This document shows positions 37,325 through 48,891 of a DNA stretch of 64,000 nt, piece after piece. The translations under genes and the position numbers were made by a program. The notes below the pieces were generated by a model. The model searched no databases. It had not been told where the DNA came from and saw only the letters and a program-made list of their open reading frames with translations. Positions within the stretch are counted from its first letter, which is position 1. Every line of letters begins with the position of its first letter. The DNA comes from Adiantum capillus-veneris (lineage: Eukaryota > Streptophyta > Polypodiopsida > Polypodiales > Pteridaceae), in contig CM043960.1 in the NCBI GenBank assembly GCA_014529385.2, positions 119,236,543 through 119,300,542 on the forward strand. Direction: 5' to 3'.

Positions 37325-38136
37325 TCAGCCCCTCCGGTTGGAAGGTTTCGCTTGTTGATCTACACCCTGCTCTGGTGAAGAGGAAATATCAATGTAGCGA
37401 AAGCCTCTAAAATCTATAGTGTGTGCCCGATAGACCTCATCCAAAAGATGTGGATCTATCTCAATATTTTCCGGCCAAGGAGCCCGAGGAATAAACTGCG
37501 TTGGCAAAGAAATAGATTGAGGCACCTGTGGCAAAGGGGCGAGAGGCGTATGTAAAGGATAATAGCGAGAAATGTATCTATTAAGAGAAGACCAAAATGG
37601 AGGGCAAGGTGGTAGACTGAGAGAAAAAAAATGAGCCAAGGTCTCCACCCAAAAACAGACCCTGCGCCGCTCCTTACGAAATCGAAGAATCATTTTCTGC
37701 AAACGAGATACATGAGTCTGGGCTTCAGCACAATCCTCTGTAGCTTTTGCCCAATCAACAACATCAAAACCCTTAGGAACAACACTCTTACCTCTATCAG
37801 TGTTGGATGACTCGGGTTGTTGCACCACAACCTGCTGAGTGGTGGCTGTGCTCTCACCTCAGCAGCCAAGCGTGTGCTCCAATTTTGCAGTTGATTATCC
37901 AAAAAAACATGGAGATCTTCTTGCATCTCCACTGCCAATGCATCCAAGTCATTAATATTGATCATTACATCACCAGGGTGCGAGGCTAAGTATGAGGCCA
38001 GGCTATGCTGTGTTCTCAACTGAAGAAGTTCTTGTTGAATAGAGGCAACAAACTCGGCATTAGCCCCTTGTAACATCTGTATTTCTGCCCCTTGCTGGCG
38101 AGTTGTGGCAGTCAACTCTTCATTTTGAGTGGACAA
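37325..38136 (-). pseudogene. Element D C-terminal extension, coiled-coil-like, unknown
   Basis: Two overlapping minus-strand frames occupy the place where pol should be. The first (38136-37690) is Gln/Glu/Ala-rich with heptad-like spacing (NEELTATTRQQGAEIQMLQG). The second (37828-37325) contains FDVVDWAKATEDCAEAQT and a Pro-rich end. One frameshift near 37800 separates them. I recognise no enzyme. The reading ends 35 bases before the LTR. Confidence 0.55.
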
Positions 38137-38183
38137 CTCAGCAATGTGAGTCTGCGAGGCCGCTACTTGTACTTCCAGCTCAT

Positions 38184-39613
38184 TTACTCTTCCCTCAGCT
38201 CAGTGGTCATTTGTCGCAGCAATGCATTATGGAAATTCGGGACCAATTTCAGCAATGATCCCAGAGGTACTTGTATTGGTGACGTGAGGACCTCTTTCCA
38301 AACTGAATTCCAATCCTCCTGTTCCTTAATATCATCCTTATTTCCAGCTTTGCCTTTCTTTATTTCCAGGCCCATAGTCGATGGTACTGCTGACTTCACT
38401 GGTGGTGCGGATTGTGGCAACCAGGACACAGTCTTTTTCCGCACTTCTTCTTGAGCCGTCCAATCCAAAATCTTCACATCGGGAGTTGGAACCACATTTT
38501 TACCCGATCGTGTGATTAATGAAACTACTGGATCAGACTCCTCCAGTCCTTCAATCTGAACCATAGCCACACTAGGCTGTTTCCTTGCAGCGCGTTCCTG
38601 CTTCTTCCGATCGTATTCCATAGCTTCAGTACACTCGGACCGTCAGTGTCCATCCCCCAAACAGAAAAGGCATGTCTTGGGGAGATTAGGATCTCGGACA
38701 CCTCTTCCGCGACCTCGTCCTCCCCCTTGACCCCGTCCTCCTGCTTGACCTTGCACAGGCGTCTCTGATGTATGAGCATGAGCCATCGCCACAGCAGGCT
38801 CTTGTCCCTGCCCTATCTGTGGTTGTTGCCAGGTAGAAGAGTCCCCTCGACTCCGACGACCCCGGCCATTGAAATAACATTCCATTGTATTATGAGTATT
38901 GGTCGTGCAAATCGCACACCACTTCTGATTCATTGCACACTCCTCAGCAGCATGGCCTGGATTCCGACATTGGGTACACAATAGTTCCTTCAGACTTTTA
39001 GCCACCGCAGCCGATTCCGACGATCCGGATGAAACACCTTTCCCGTGATGCTGGGATTTTTTATCGCTTTCGATTCTTTTCCCGAATCGTTTTTGCCTGA
39101 GTCCGAGGAATCTGATACTGCGGATTCCGACTCCGAACTATCACTGCCGCTGTCTTGCGACTTCCGATGAGATATCTTCTTGTCTTTTTTCTTTGACTTC
39201 TTTGGAGATTCTGTATCCTCTAAAGCCTCTCCTGCTACTACAGCCCTAGAGATTACATTATCTAGTGGAGTAGTTACCTTATCACTGTTGCCATAGACGT
39301 TCTGAGATCCTTGTTGAGCCCTTGCAAAAAATAATCATTCAGCACTTCGGCTGCCGGCCTTTGTGCCTGAGGTACCCTCTGCAAAAGCATCCGAAATTTT
39401 GCAGTGTAATCCTCCACAGGCAATGACTTCTACCGGAGCGTTCGAAGCTTTTCCAAATGTTGAGGGACTGTCTTTTCCGTACGAAACCTTCGTAGAAACG
39501 CTATGGATCCATCAGCATACGCCTGCAAATGATCATCAGGGTATTCGGACAACCATTTCGCAACTTTCCCCGAGAGTGTAGATTCAAACACTGATTGTTG
39601 ATAGAGAGGAATC
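38184..39613 (-). pseudogene. gag: Element D Gag: capsid end, Ser/Lys linker, zinc knuckles
   Basis: From 39613 down, SGKVAKWLSEYPDDHLQAYA and RRFRTEKTVPQHLEKLRTL are capsid-like. A Ser/Asp/Lys-rich linker follows (39210-39030), then knuckles CTQCRNPGHAAEEC and CAICTTNTHNTMEC, both CX2CX4HX4C. A third knuckle, CLFCLGDGH, is interrupted by TGA at 38645-38643 one residue after its histidine; the frame then gives RSEC, so the stop replaces a spacer residue. The tail (38621-38184) resembles the linker before a protease (SLITRSGK, LGSLLKLVPNFHNALLRQM), yet no protease follows. Confidence 0.75.
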
Positions 39614-39618
39614 ACCAC

Positions 39619-40242
39619 TGTTATGGCGGTTACGCCACTAGCGGAAGCTAAATAGCGAGAACTCAACCAACAACAGAATTTGTCAGACGAGGATGGAGCT
39701 TGACCCATAGGCGCATGGAAACAACTAGGTGGGTGTCAAATCACCTACTCGACCTTCTAATGACAATCACTACTAAGGAAATCAAATCTAAGTTCTAAAA
39801 TACGCAAGTGACTAAAATCCGTACTACGAACGAATGCTATACGAAACAAGATCTAGAATCATTGAATCGACCTCAAACTCAAGGGGAAGTCTATACACTA
39901 GGTAAGAACAACACCCTGAAGACTTGAACTGCAAAATCAACCTATAACCACTCCGTGCGGCAAACGCGTATGAAGACAGGCCGAAAAATACAGGTGATCG
40001 AAACTTGACCCCGATGGTACTAATGTGTAGCTCTACTCGTTGTGGTTCTATAGATATGCTGCATGCTCTATTCCGACACACGAGTTGGAAGAAAACTCAC
40101 ACCGAAGCTCGTAGGAACTTACCACACATAGAAGCCGATAACGCGCACTCTTGGTATCTGTGCGTAGCTCTCCCCGTTGCTAACACAATGGCGGTGTCGC
40201 TTCTCCAATGGCGGCTCCGTAGCTCGCATAGCAAGTAGATAA

Positions 40243-40291
<49 letters not shown>

Positions 40292-40582
40292 ACACAGTCA
40301 CGGCGCTCAAAAACTCCCTTTGATTAATAATTTGAATCCCTTAGGTTACAAAAACTTTGGCTTATATACCTCAGCCTTGGAGGTGAGAACATCTCTAACT
40401 AATTACATCAGCAAGTGAAATTACTTCGGGATTACAAGCTGGAAACTCAATTGAGTCCCGTTACTTAATGAATGGCTCAATTCAAAATCAATGTCGGAAA
40501 GACATTTATTACAATCAATGGTTACAAAAATGATGAGTGTGAGCAAAAATGTGGGTGTGATCCTCTGTTGGCTCGCTCAACA
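39619..40582 (-). repeat. Element E 3' LTR
   Basis: Matches 57749-58702. CT tract 40243-40289 is longer than in the 5' copy. The TATA-like box near 40362 is weaker (GTATATAAG on the minus strand). Confidence 0.94.
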
Positions 40583-40594
40583 CTCCCCCCCTCC
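40583..40594 (-). other. Polypurine tract of element E
   Basis: Minus-strand GGAGGGGGGGAG is directly followed by the LTR start TGTTGAGCG. Confidence 0.8.
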
Positions 40595-40631
40595 GCGTTC
40601 ATGTCGTCCCTGACATGAACTTTATGCTTGG

Positions 40632-43600
40632 TCAATAAAGTCCTGTCGTCTTGAGCATCTGCAAATGTGATTCGTATCGCAGGTTGCCGATGGTCAAGGT
40701 TGGGCCGAATATTTTGCTTTCGTGGGTGAAAAATCCGGTGTAGAAAGCTTCTTCGAATGTTTGCATGTGGAAGCTAGGCAAAAACATAATCCTCTGGTAT
40801 AGGAGGTGCAACACTTTTGGAGAAGGCTGCAATGAAAGGTCATACATCATATCAGTCACTGTGTCGGCCGTCGATAGTAGACTCGAGGTCGTGGCTTTAT
40901 CTGGCGCGAACACTTCAATGCAAGCTAAGAGAGTCCTGCAAATTTTCTTGAGCATCTGACACGAAAGGTCAGGAGAGCCAATAAAGAGCTTGATGGTGCC
41001 TGTTAGGGTTTTCACCATGTAGGCTTTACCTATTCTCTCTCCTGCCTTTGGTCCTGGCATCCTTGGGTAATTAAGCCAATTTGGCTTCTTTTCTACAATC
41101 CTGCCATGCTCTTTCCAGCTTCTGACTCTTGGCACCAGGCAGAAGGTTGCATCCTCACTAATCTCCTTTGGTGCCTCTACCAAGTAGATGAGGTAGGCTG
41201 GGTATTTGTTCAGCCAACCTTTCCTCCATCTAGGCTGCGAATCTACAATCTTCTTTGATTGTTCCTCTTTTGTGATGTCGCCTTCGTAAAGAGCGACATA
41301 CTGCTCCTCTTCTATTCTCTTTTTCGTTTTTATCACTTCAAACTTCATCAAAGGGAAAGGCAGGCTGGGTTGCATCCACTCTTCATGGAGCACTTTTGTG
41401 TCTAATCCCTGAAGTCTAATGGAGATTAGGAGTCTCCTCTCCCATTCCATTTCCGCCTTGGCACTCTCCTCTGTTGACTTTTCTATTTGGTCATGGATCC
41501 TTTGTTCTTCTTCTTCAGAGATTCCTGAAGTTGAGGCCACCTCTTGAACTGGGGCTGGATCTTCAATTGTGGTTGCCTCTCCAGTTTCTGGTAGCTCTAT
41601 GGCTGCTCCACCTGATCCTTCTTGTGGTGTCTCTGTCTCTCTTCTTTGTTTCTCTTGTAGATCTTGGAGCTGTTTGCGGAGGGTCTCATTCTCTGTTCTT
41701 AGTGTTTGATTTTCTAAAGTGAGCCTCTCCTTTGCTGCCAATGATCCCTCCGCAATGTGCAACCTTTGCACTTGCTCTAATCTTAGCTCTCTTTGTAAGC
41801 TTCGGACCTGGTCTTCCAGAGCTGGTACAAGAGCTCCCTCTTGTTCGGTTCCTGCTCTGCTGGCTCTAGGGGTAGTCGTGAGTCTAGTGATTGTTCTTTC
41901 TTGGAGCTCGACTCATTCCCTTAGCTCAATGAGCTCATCTTTAGCCGCCTCCAAGTCGTCTTCCATCTGCTCCCTTGCTTCCTGTGCACTTGTTACTTCT
42001 CTTGAAGCCTCGGCTAGCTGGAGTATCAAGCCATCTCTCTCGTTTTCCGCAACGTAGAGTGATGCTTTATGACTTTCAGATTCATTCATAGCATCCTCTA
42101 ATTTCCTCTGCAACTCGGCTTCCCTTTGTTTGGCTGTCCCAATCTCCACTTCCTTTGCCTTGGATCTTTCTTTGATCTTGTTGAGCAGTTCATGCACCAT
42201 GTGCATGTCTTTTTCATCTTCATCTGTCAACTCTAAATCTTTTTCGGCCACCACCTCCACTGGCTTCGGCTCTTCTAGTACGTTCTGCTCGTCCAGTTTT
42301 TCATCACTTTCTTTTGTACTCTTTGTATTTTCCTCTGTCCCTCTCCGATCATCTCGTTTTTGTAGGGTGATCCCATAAACCGCCTCAAGGGCCTCTTCTT
42401 CAGTGTACCCTATCACTACCAGATCCTCATAATCGTTTTTCTTTTGCTGAATTGGATCTATCTCCTTTTCCTTGGTCCCGGCCTCCGGCTTTTCCATACC
42501 AGCCGTGTCCATCTCTACTGTGGTCTCTTTCATAATGATTTCCGTCTTCTTCGGGCTGGGTACATCAGTAAAGGAGGGCTGATTGTCCTCAGTCATCTTG
42601 GCTTTCCCTTTGTTTGCTTGCCTGTCTTTCTCTTGAGGTTCAGTAGACTCATCTACTTTCTTCTTCCCCTTGTCGTCCTTTTTCAGCTCAGCTTTTAAAA
42701 GCTGTACTTCCTCTTCAGTGTATGGCTCGACAGGTTGCTGCTCCAATATAGCCTCTGACTCCTCATAAGCTCTAATATATTGATCATATTGATCAACATG
42801 TGGCCTGGCTGAGCTAGTTCCGACTTTAGTGGGGTCTGGCACCCACTTTTCTTCAAAGTCCCCCTTTAGAGCTCTTTCCGCTCTAAACTTCTCCACCAAC
42901 CTTTCCATTCTTGCCGCTTTCTGACTGTTGGTTTGCTTGGGAGCAACCTTCTTCTTTGCTTTCTTCATAATCGGCTCATCCACATTCTCTTCAGGTTCTG
43001 AAACTATTTCTAGTTTCCTGCGTGCTCTTGTGGACGCCCTCTTGGATAATTCGGGCTGTTCTTCCTCCTCATCGGCTTCTCTAAGCCACTCATTCTGGGA
43101 GGGAACCTTTGGCCATTGATCTCTAGCTCCAATAGATTCATAAGCTATTCTTGTCAGAACTTCAGCTCCTCCTATATACTTTGGCTTCTCGTTGTGCATG
43201 GCAATTACTTGCTCGTGGATGTGTTGAGCGTAATTCACCTCTTTTGGCATATTGCTCTTCAATGCCCATGTGATGGTAGTTGCAATGGCATGGGGCCGTG
43301 TCGTATACTTTTGCGGTCTTTTACTACAAATATGGAGAAATTGGTTGTACAGTCGGCAAAGGGTTGCCGCTCTTTGGTCTGCCATATCTCCATAAGTTGC
43401 ATTCTGTTTCTTGGACCCATAAACCTCTATAGCCTCCCTTCTTTCCCTGATAGAGGTCCCTTTGTTGTTCAGCTTCAATGCATCTGCAATGAGCTGTGGA
43501 GTGATCTGTACCTCTACTTTCTCTCCATCTATTGCTGTCAATGTGGCTTTCCCATCCTTCTGAATGGAGGTTGCCAACTCATACACTCTTCTTGTATCTA

Positions 43601-43907
43601 CACCTGATGGTCTCGAGGTGAAGAATCTGTGCAAGTCTGCCCTTTCCAGGTACCTGCTGATGTTCTCTGACCTGCTATAATCCACCAATTCTTGTGGGAT
43701 CATCGGTATATCCACCGCTTGCCCTTGAGGATCTCTGAAAGTCCCCTGGTAGATCTTTATTCCCTCTTGTTCCAGTACTGCTTCCTCCACCCAAGTTTTG
43801 GTTGGCTTGAGGGTTTCTGCTGGAATGTCAAAGGGTTCCGCTTCTGCAAGAGCATCTTTGATTGTCGGTCTTTTTCTCTTCGTTGCCGATAACTTGGCGG
43901 AATCCAT
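40632..43907 (-). pseudogene. Element E 3' ORF, about 1,091 codons with one internal TGA, unknown
   Basis: A single frame runs from ATG 43907 to 40632, stopped only by TGA at 41915-41913; the frame stays open on both sides. It begins with a basic MDSAKLSATKRKRPTIKD. An N-terminal globular part has ITPQLIADALKLNNKG and YGDMADQRAATLCRLYNQF (residues 130-280), which by eye weakly resembles the 'putative plant transposon protein' domain seen in some plant element ORFs. A Glu/Lys-rich region and long heptad-like coiled coil follow (about 540-790), then a C-terminal domain with WRKGWLNKYPAYLIYLVEAP. No signal peptide or membrane segment is visible, so an envelope role is unlikely. It lies on the sense strand, 49 bases from the LTR. 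Confidence 0.75.
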
Positions 43908-46867
43908 GGATCCTGTAACTCCAATTTAGAAGTTAGCATCTTTTTAGTACTGAAAGCCGAAATGAAGCTTTTAACTATTCAAATGACTTGAAAATTGAAA
44001 CATGAGCTATTCAGGGCCTAAGGATGCAGGGTAGGTGAAAAAATATGCAAACTGGGCTCAGAATCATGCTGGAGACATCATACGCGTATGATGTCTTCTG
44101 TGTCAAAATGACTTCATATTGGTTGTGCTTGTAGCTGATAGTGTATACATGAGTATCATATGCTTGGATTTGAGTTTGGATCCCATTTGGTCAAGTTTTG
44201 GCCAGTTTAGTCCAGATCAGGCTCTTGGCAAAATTTTGAAAGGGAATTGGATTTTATGATCCAAATTGGATAAAACTTGGTTGTTCACCTTCAAATGGCA
44301 TGTAGATCACTTCTGTTTGGTGGTTGAAGCCCTGAGGTGCCAAAATCACACAGTGAGACGTCATACGCGTATGATGTCTTTTAGTGTATTTTTGGACCAA
44401 ATTTCTCTATAAGCTTGGATATGGCTTTAGATAGGCTTATTCAGTGGATTTATGAATTTAGGATAGATTTTGGGCTAAAAATGGCTCTGGAGACATCATA
44501 CGCGTATGATGTCTTTTTCATCAATTTTTCATGGGATTGATTCTGTGGACTCCCCATGTACTAGTGAAGGACTGTCTCTACTCAAATCTTGGTTTAGACT
44601 TGAGTATGTTGAATTTGGGCTAAAATAGGCTTTGGATGAAGGATTTTTTCCTCAATTGGGCTAATGGGGTGATCCACTTGACCAAATGGTTCCAAACTTC
44701 ATATGTAGCATGTATTAGATATATATAATGGATGTATGATGACAAATGAGCAGTTTTGGCTCTGTAAGTGCAAATAGACATCATACGCGTATGATGTCTT
44801 TTGTGTCAAAATGGTGTTTTTTGGTTCCAGATAGCTTATAGATGTGTTAATCAACAATCCTACAAAGTTTCATTGAGTTTGGAGTTATTTTGACAAAATT
44901 AGGACCAAAAATCAATTTTATGGCCTAATTTGCGTCTTTTTGGTTTTCCTTGGGTTTTCTAACTCCAATTCTCATGATACTTGGTTCATAGGATGTGATT
45001 AACATGTGGAATGAGGCTATGCACTCAAATGTTGAAATGGATGTGAAAATCATGTTGTGAGACATCATACGCGTATGATGTCTTTTCTTGAAATGTTGGT
45101 CTTTTTGTGCAAAGAATGCTTTGTGCTAGTGCCCTAAGCCCTGCTAACTAGTTTTCAACTTAAAAAGTCATTAGTTTAGCTAAAAAGCCCCCTTATAGGC
45201 ATTTCAGTCTCCGAAGTCATCTTTTTGCCTTGGAGTTGAATTTCTTCAACTTTTCTTCTCGAGAGTTGCATTTCCAGCTCATTGGATATGTTGTGAAGCC
45301 ACCTATTTGGTTGAACTTGACTTTGGCTCCCCGTTCTCCATCTTTCTCCATTTGGTTGCCCGAAAGCGTCTTTTTCACCATCGGTAAGTGAATCAGCTTT
45401 CTTTTGGGTTTTGCTTGCAAACATAAGTCATCCATGTATATTTGAGGCTGCTTGTGAAGTTTCATGTCATTTCGTCGTCAATTTTAGCCGTTATGCCAAA
45501 ATGACGCTTTGTGTGTCCGCAACCAAATCGGTTGTTCCGACCTACTTTTGGTGATCCAAACCCGGAGATACTCCATGGTTGCATTGCCCTCGATGTTGTT
45601 AAGCTTCCTGAGAAGTTTTGTGTCGTTTCAACAACTTTTTTCTGTTTGCCTCTTGCAGGCTCTGTTGACCTAGGGTTTTTCAAGTCGTTCTTTCTCGAGC
45701 TTTGAGTGTTAGAAACCCATCTTCTATGTTAGGGTAACCCACCTCTAAGTTCTTGCAAGGTTTGGTTAGGCGGTTGTGCCCCTACCTAGCGTTCCTCCCC
45801 ATTCCCCGTCTGCTCTTGTTTCTTGGTTTTGGTCAGTTTTCGCGACAAAAGTTAACGATAAGCATCAAAAGCTTATGGCAATGAGTCTACCTCTCATGTC
45901 TGGTGTCCTCTGAGCTCTCGTAGCAGTCGTAGAAGGCGGTAGAAGGTCGGATGCTCCTGTGTGCTCTTTGCTCTCTCCAAGAAGGTAATAGTGGAAATGA
46001 GCTTGAAAGTGAAGTGAAAATTACTTAACTTCGGACTTCCCGGATCACTTGTTACCAAATTTGACATGTGCTCCTATCTCGTCGTGAAATGCACTTTAGG
46101 ATTTGAAATTTCTCAATTTGAACTCCGTTTGACCTGTTTCTGAGAAATCTGTCCACTTTGCCAAAATTCTGTCATTTCGGGCTTTTCGCAACTTTTTCAG
46201 AATTGTACCCAATTTTTACCATGGGTTACCCTTGTCATTAGGACCATCACCGTCTATTCTTTTCTTTTTTCCGATCTCATTTCACCTGCTTTTTTATTTT
46301 TCTTTTACTTTTATCAAGAAAATCATAAAAAATAAAGGAAAATAGCAAATTGAAGCCAAAAAATTCCAAACATACACGATAAATAGCTGGTAACCCTGTG
46401 TATATGAATATACACTTATTTGTGATTTCTGGACTTGGATTACCACTTTTTTTCACTTTTTTGCTCCAAAACACTCTTGTTTAGTGATATTTACACGTCT
46501 AAAGACCCAAATTCATCATTTGATCTCTTCTTATTGCAAAACAAGGTATATAAGGGCATAACTATTATCAATATCCGCAATCAAACATAAAAATTGCAAA
46601 ATCATGTAAGACACTGCCCTTGTAATATAATTTTTGTTTTTCGTTGTTTTTGGCGCTTGTAGCTGCTTTGTAACTCCTGTATATCTGTATACCTCCCCCC
46701 CTCCTAGTCTGAGTCCTCCCGGACGACTATGAAGTGTCTGTGGGCGAAGCATTGTAGTTGTTTTGGTCATAAGTTCCCAATGCAATTGCAGAGCGATGAT
46801 ACAACAGCCTTTCCAATAAAGCTGCTCTTTGTTTGATTGAAGGATTGGTGGTCGGGTTTTGGGTTGG
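43908..46867 (-). other. Element E left non-coding arm with five palindromes
   Basis: About 3 kb between the second protease/tail frame and the 3' ORF without a supported gene. Palindromes stand at 44074, 44357, 44492, 44777 and 45061. From 45083 to 46867 I see no repeat structure. At 45421-45443 there is a 23-base perfect copy of the RT active-site coding sequence (50468-50490). A splice-acceptor-like TTGCAG near 45655 on the plus strand is not enough to call a captured gene. Confidence 0.7.
44074..45082. repeat. Palindrome array, left arm (5 copies)
   Basis: The 22-bp sites at 44074, 44357, 44492, 44777 and 45061 consist of GACATCATACG followed by its reverse complement. Only the copy at 44357 has a change (GACGTC). 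Start-to-start distances are 283, 135, 285 and 284. Sequence between sites is diverged, though the bases just after some sites repeat (GTGTCAAAATG after 44074 and 44777). Confidence 0.95.
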
Positions 46868-47760
46868 TCATACTTCGGTAGTAGAATCAATAGATGGATT
46901 CATCTTTACCTTGTTGTTCTTTTGCACAATCCAAATCTGCTTCCTCTTCGCTTGTGCTTGCCACAAAATCTTTGCGACCCAAACCTGCTTTGTCCTTTGT
47001 GCTGATTTCCTCGCCTTGAAATACCTAGGAGTTTTCGTTGATTGTACTGAAGGGAGTTCCTGTTTACAAATCTTTGGGATCCAAATTTGCTTGCTATAGT
47101 TTTGTGCCGTCATGAACTTCTTTGGAATCCAGATCTGTTTCATTGTCCTTGATTGTCTGGAATCACTCTGTCGTCTGGTATTGAAGACTCTGTTTTCCAC
47201 GTTTGTGTTTTCTGGCACAACCTTTTTTGGTCTCCATGCCAACGTTGACTCCGTTTTTACCCAAGGTTGAGCTGTTATATTATTGCTTGTCTTTCTTATC
47301 CACTGTTGAGAGTTCCTCGTCGAAGAGTAATCCGGTTGTATAGAAACTTTCGGCCGCCATTGCTTCTTCGTTTTCTCGGGTTGTTGTTTACCTTTGTCTT
47401 TGGATTCGTCCTTTGGAGTTGGCTCTGCACCTTGGGTGAACTTAACTGATTGACTTTCACCTTCGTATTTAATAAGCACTGATTTAGAACTCCAGTCAAT
47501 CATTGCATTGTATTGTTTCTGCCATGGTTGTCCTAGCAATAATGGATGTTGTGTAGCTTGGTCTTCAACCACGTAAAACATATGAGGATACACATATTGG
47601 TTAATCTGTATATGTAAAACTGTGCATCCGACATTTTGATTGAATTCTCAGAGTAACTCTTTAACTCTTGCTTGGCAGTTTGTAGTTTAGTGTCATTTGT
47701 CAATTGTCTATACAAACTAAGTGAAAGTAGGTTAGCTTGAGCTCCTGAATCCAATAGTGC
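46868..47760 (-). pseudogene. Element E second retropepsin-like domain and W-x-x-K repeat tail
   Basis: Downstream of integrase the minus strand encodes ALLDSGAQANLLSLSLYRQL (D codon near 47751). After a one-base frame change near 47640 come NVGCTVLHIQI, then HPLLLGQPWQKQYNAMIDW (47550-47490): catalytic triplet, flap-like segment and G-x-P-W end of a retropepsin fold in correct order. The remaining 150 residues carry about eight W-x-x-K motifs (QWRPK, AWRPK, QIWIPK twice, QVWVAK). A first retropepsin is present at its usual place before RT (52470), so this is an additional domain. Confidence 0.75.
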
Positions 47761-48891
47761 TCTGGCTTTGATTTGGTTGGTTCCTACTTTGCATTCAATG
47801 ATGGGTTCTTCTTTGTCATTATCCATTTCTGTTATACTGACTGCGTTTATTCGTATTGCTCCTTCATTGCGCTGTTTCTGACGCAGTAGTCTTCTTTTTT
47901 CCATTCTTTCCTTCGCCTCGGCTTGCGCTTCCTCCACAATCTTTTTCTTTTTCTGGACACGCAGCTCTTCTTGATGTATTTTGAGAAGCATGTCTTGGGT
48001 TAGCGGCAGAAGATACTTTTTCACTCTGCATCCACTAATCCAATTGGGCATTTCTTCTCCGTCTAATGTAGCAAGCTTGACGGCTCCACTTGGTGATAGA
48101 TCTTTAATCACCAGAGGTCCCATCCCTCGCTTTTTAAGCTTCTTAGCATGCTGTTTCAAAGTGTAAACTAGGACATAGTCCCCAACCTTAAACTCTTTAG
48201 TCCGCACATGCTTATCAAAAAATTCCTTTTGTCGCCTTTTTTGAGCGTAGATAGAAGCTACTGCTTTTAGGCGAAGCTCATCTAGCTTTTCCAGGTCATC
48301 TATTCTATCAGAAAGCTCGTGCCTTGTCCACTCTAGATCCTTTGCCACCCTAAAGGTTGAAATCAAGAATTCTATTGGTAAGATAGCATTTAGCCCAAAA
48401 ACCATGTTATATGGGGTCGTTCCTATTGATGTTTTATATGCTACCCTATATGCCCATAATGTTGAATGCAACTTCTGGTCCCAGTCAGTTCTCGACTCAG
48501 ATACAATCTTCGTAAGGACCGTGCATATGGTTTTGTTTGTTGCTTCAGCTTGTCCGTTTGCTTGTGGATGATACGGGGCTGATTTCCTATGGATTACCAT
48601 GAATTCATCTAGAAGGATCTTTATCACTTCATTTATAAAATGTGTGCCTCGATCACTCACAATTTCTATTGGCAATCCATATCGTACAAAGACGTATTCA
48701 TACAGAAATTGTGCCGTGGTCCTGGCATCTGCTTTTTGAGTTGCCTTTGCTTCGACCCACTTTGTTAGATAGTCTGTAGCCACAATGATGTATTGTGCAT
48801 GAGTCTTATATGCAGGAGGTGAAATGGGTCCGACATAATCAATCCCCCATTTTGCAAAAGCTCTTGCCCCCATCATTGGTCTAAGCGGCAT
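47761..48891 (-). pseudogene. Element E integrase catalytic core and C-terminus
   Basis: The frame shows WGIDYVGPISPP, IVATDYLTKWVEAKA, IVSDRGTHFINEV, HPQANGQAEATNKTI and the C-terminal FKVGDYVLVYT and KRGMGPLVIKDL motifs. D, D and E of the DDE triad are present. It overlaps the preceding zinc-module frame by 19 bases with a -1 phase change, and continues in frame into the second retropepsin. Confidence 0.9.

Noticed and set aside
39824-40238. 77-85 codon frames repeated at 57954-58368
   Set aside because: They lie in the two LTRs of E and repeat only because the LTRs do; no sign of selection.
40632-43907. Envelope gene in E
   Set aside because: No signal peptide or membrane segment; the product is coiled-coil and acidic.
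45480-45710. Captured host exon on the plus strand (TTGCAG acceptor, 64-codon frame)
   Set aside because: A single acceptor-like site and a short frame without recognisable protein are not enough.
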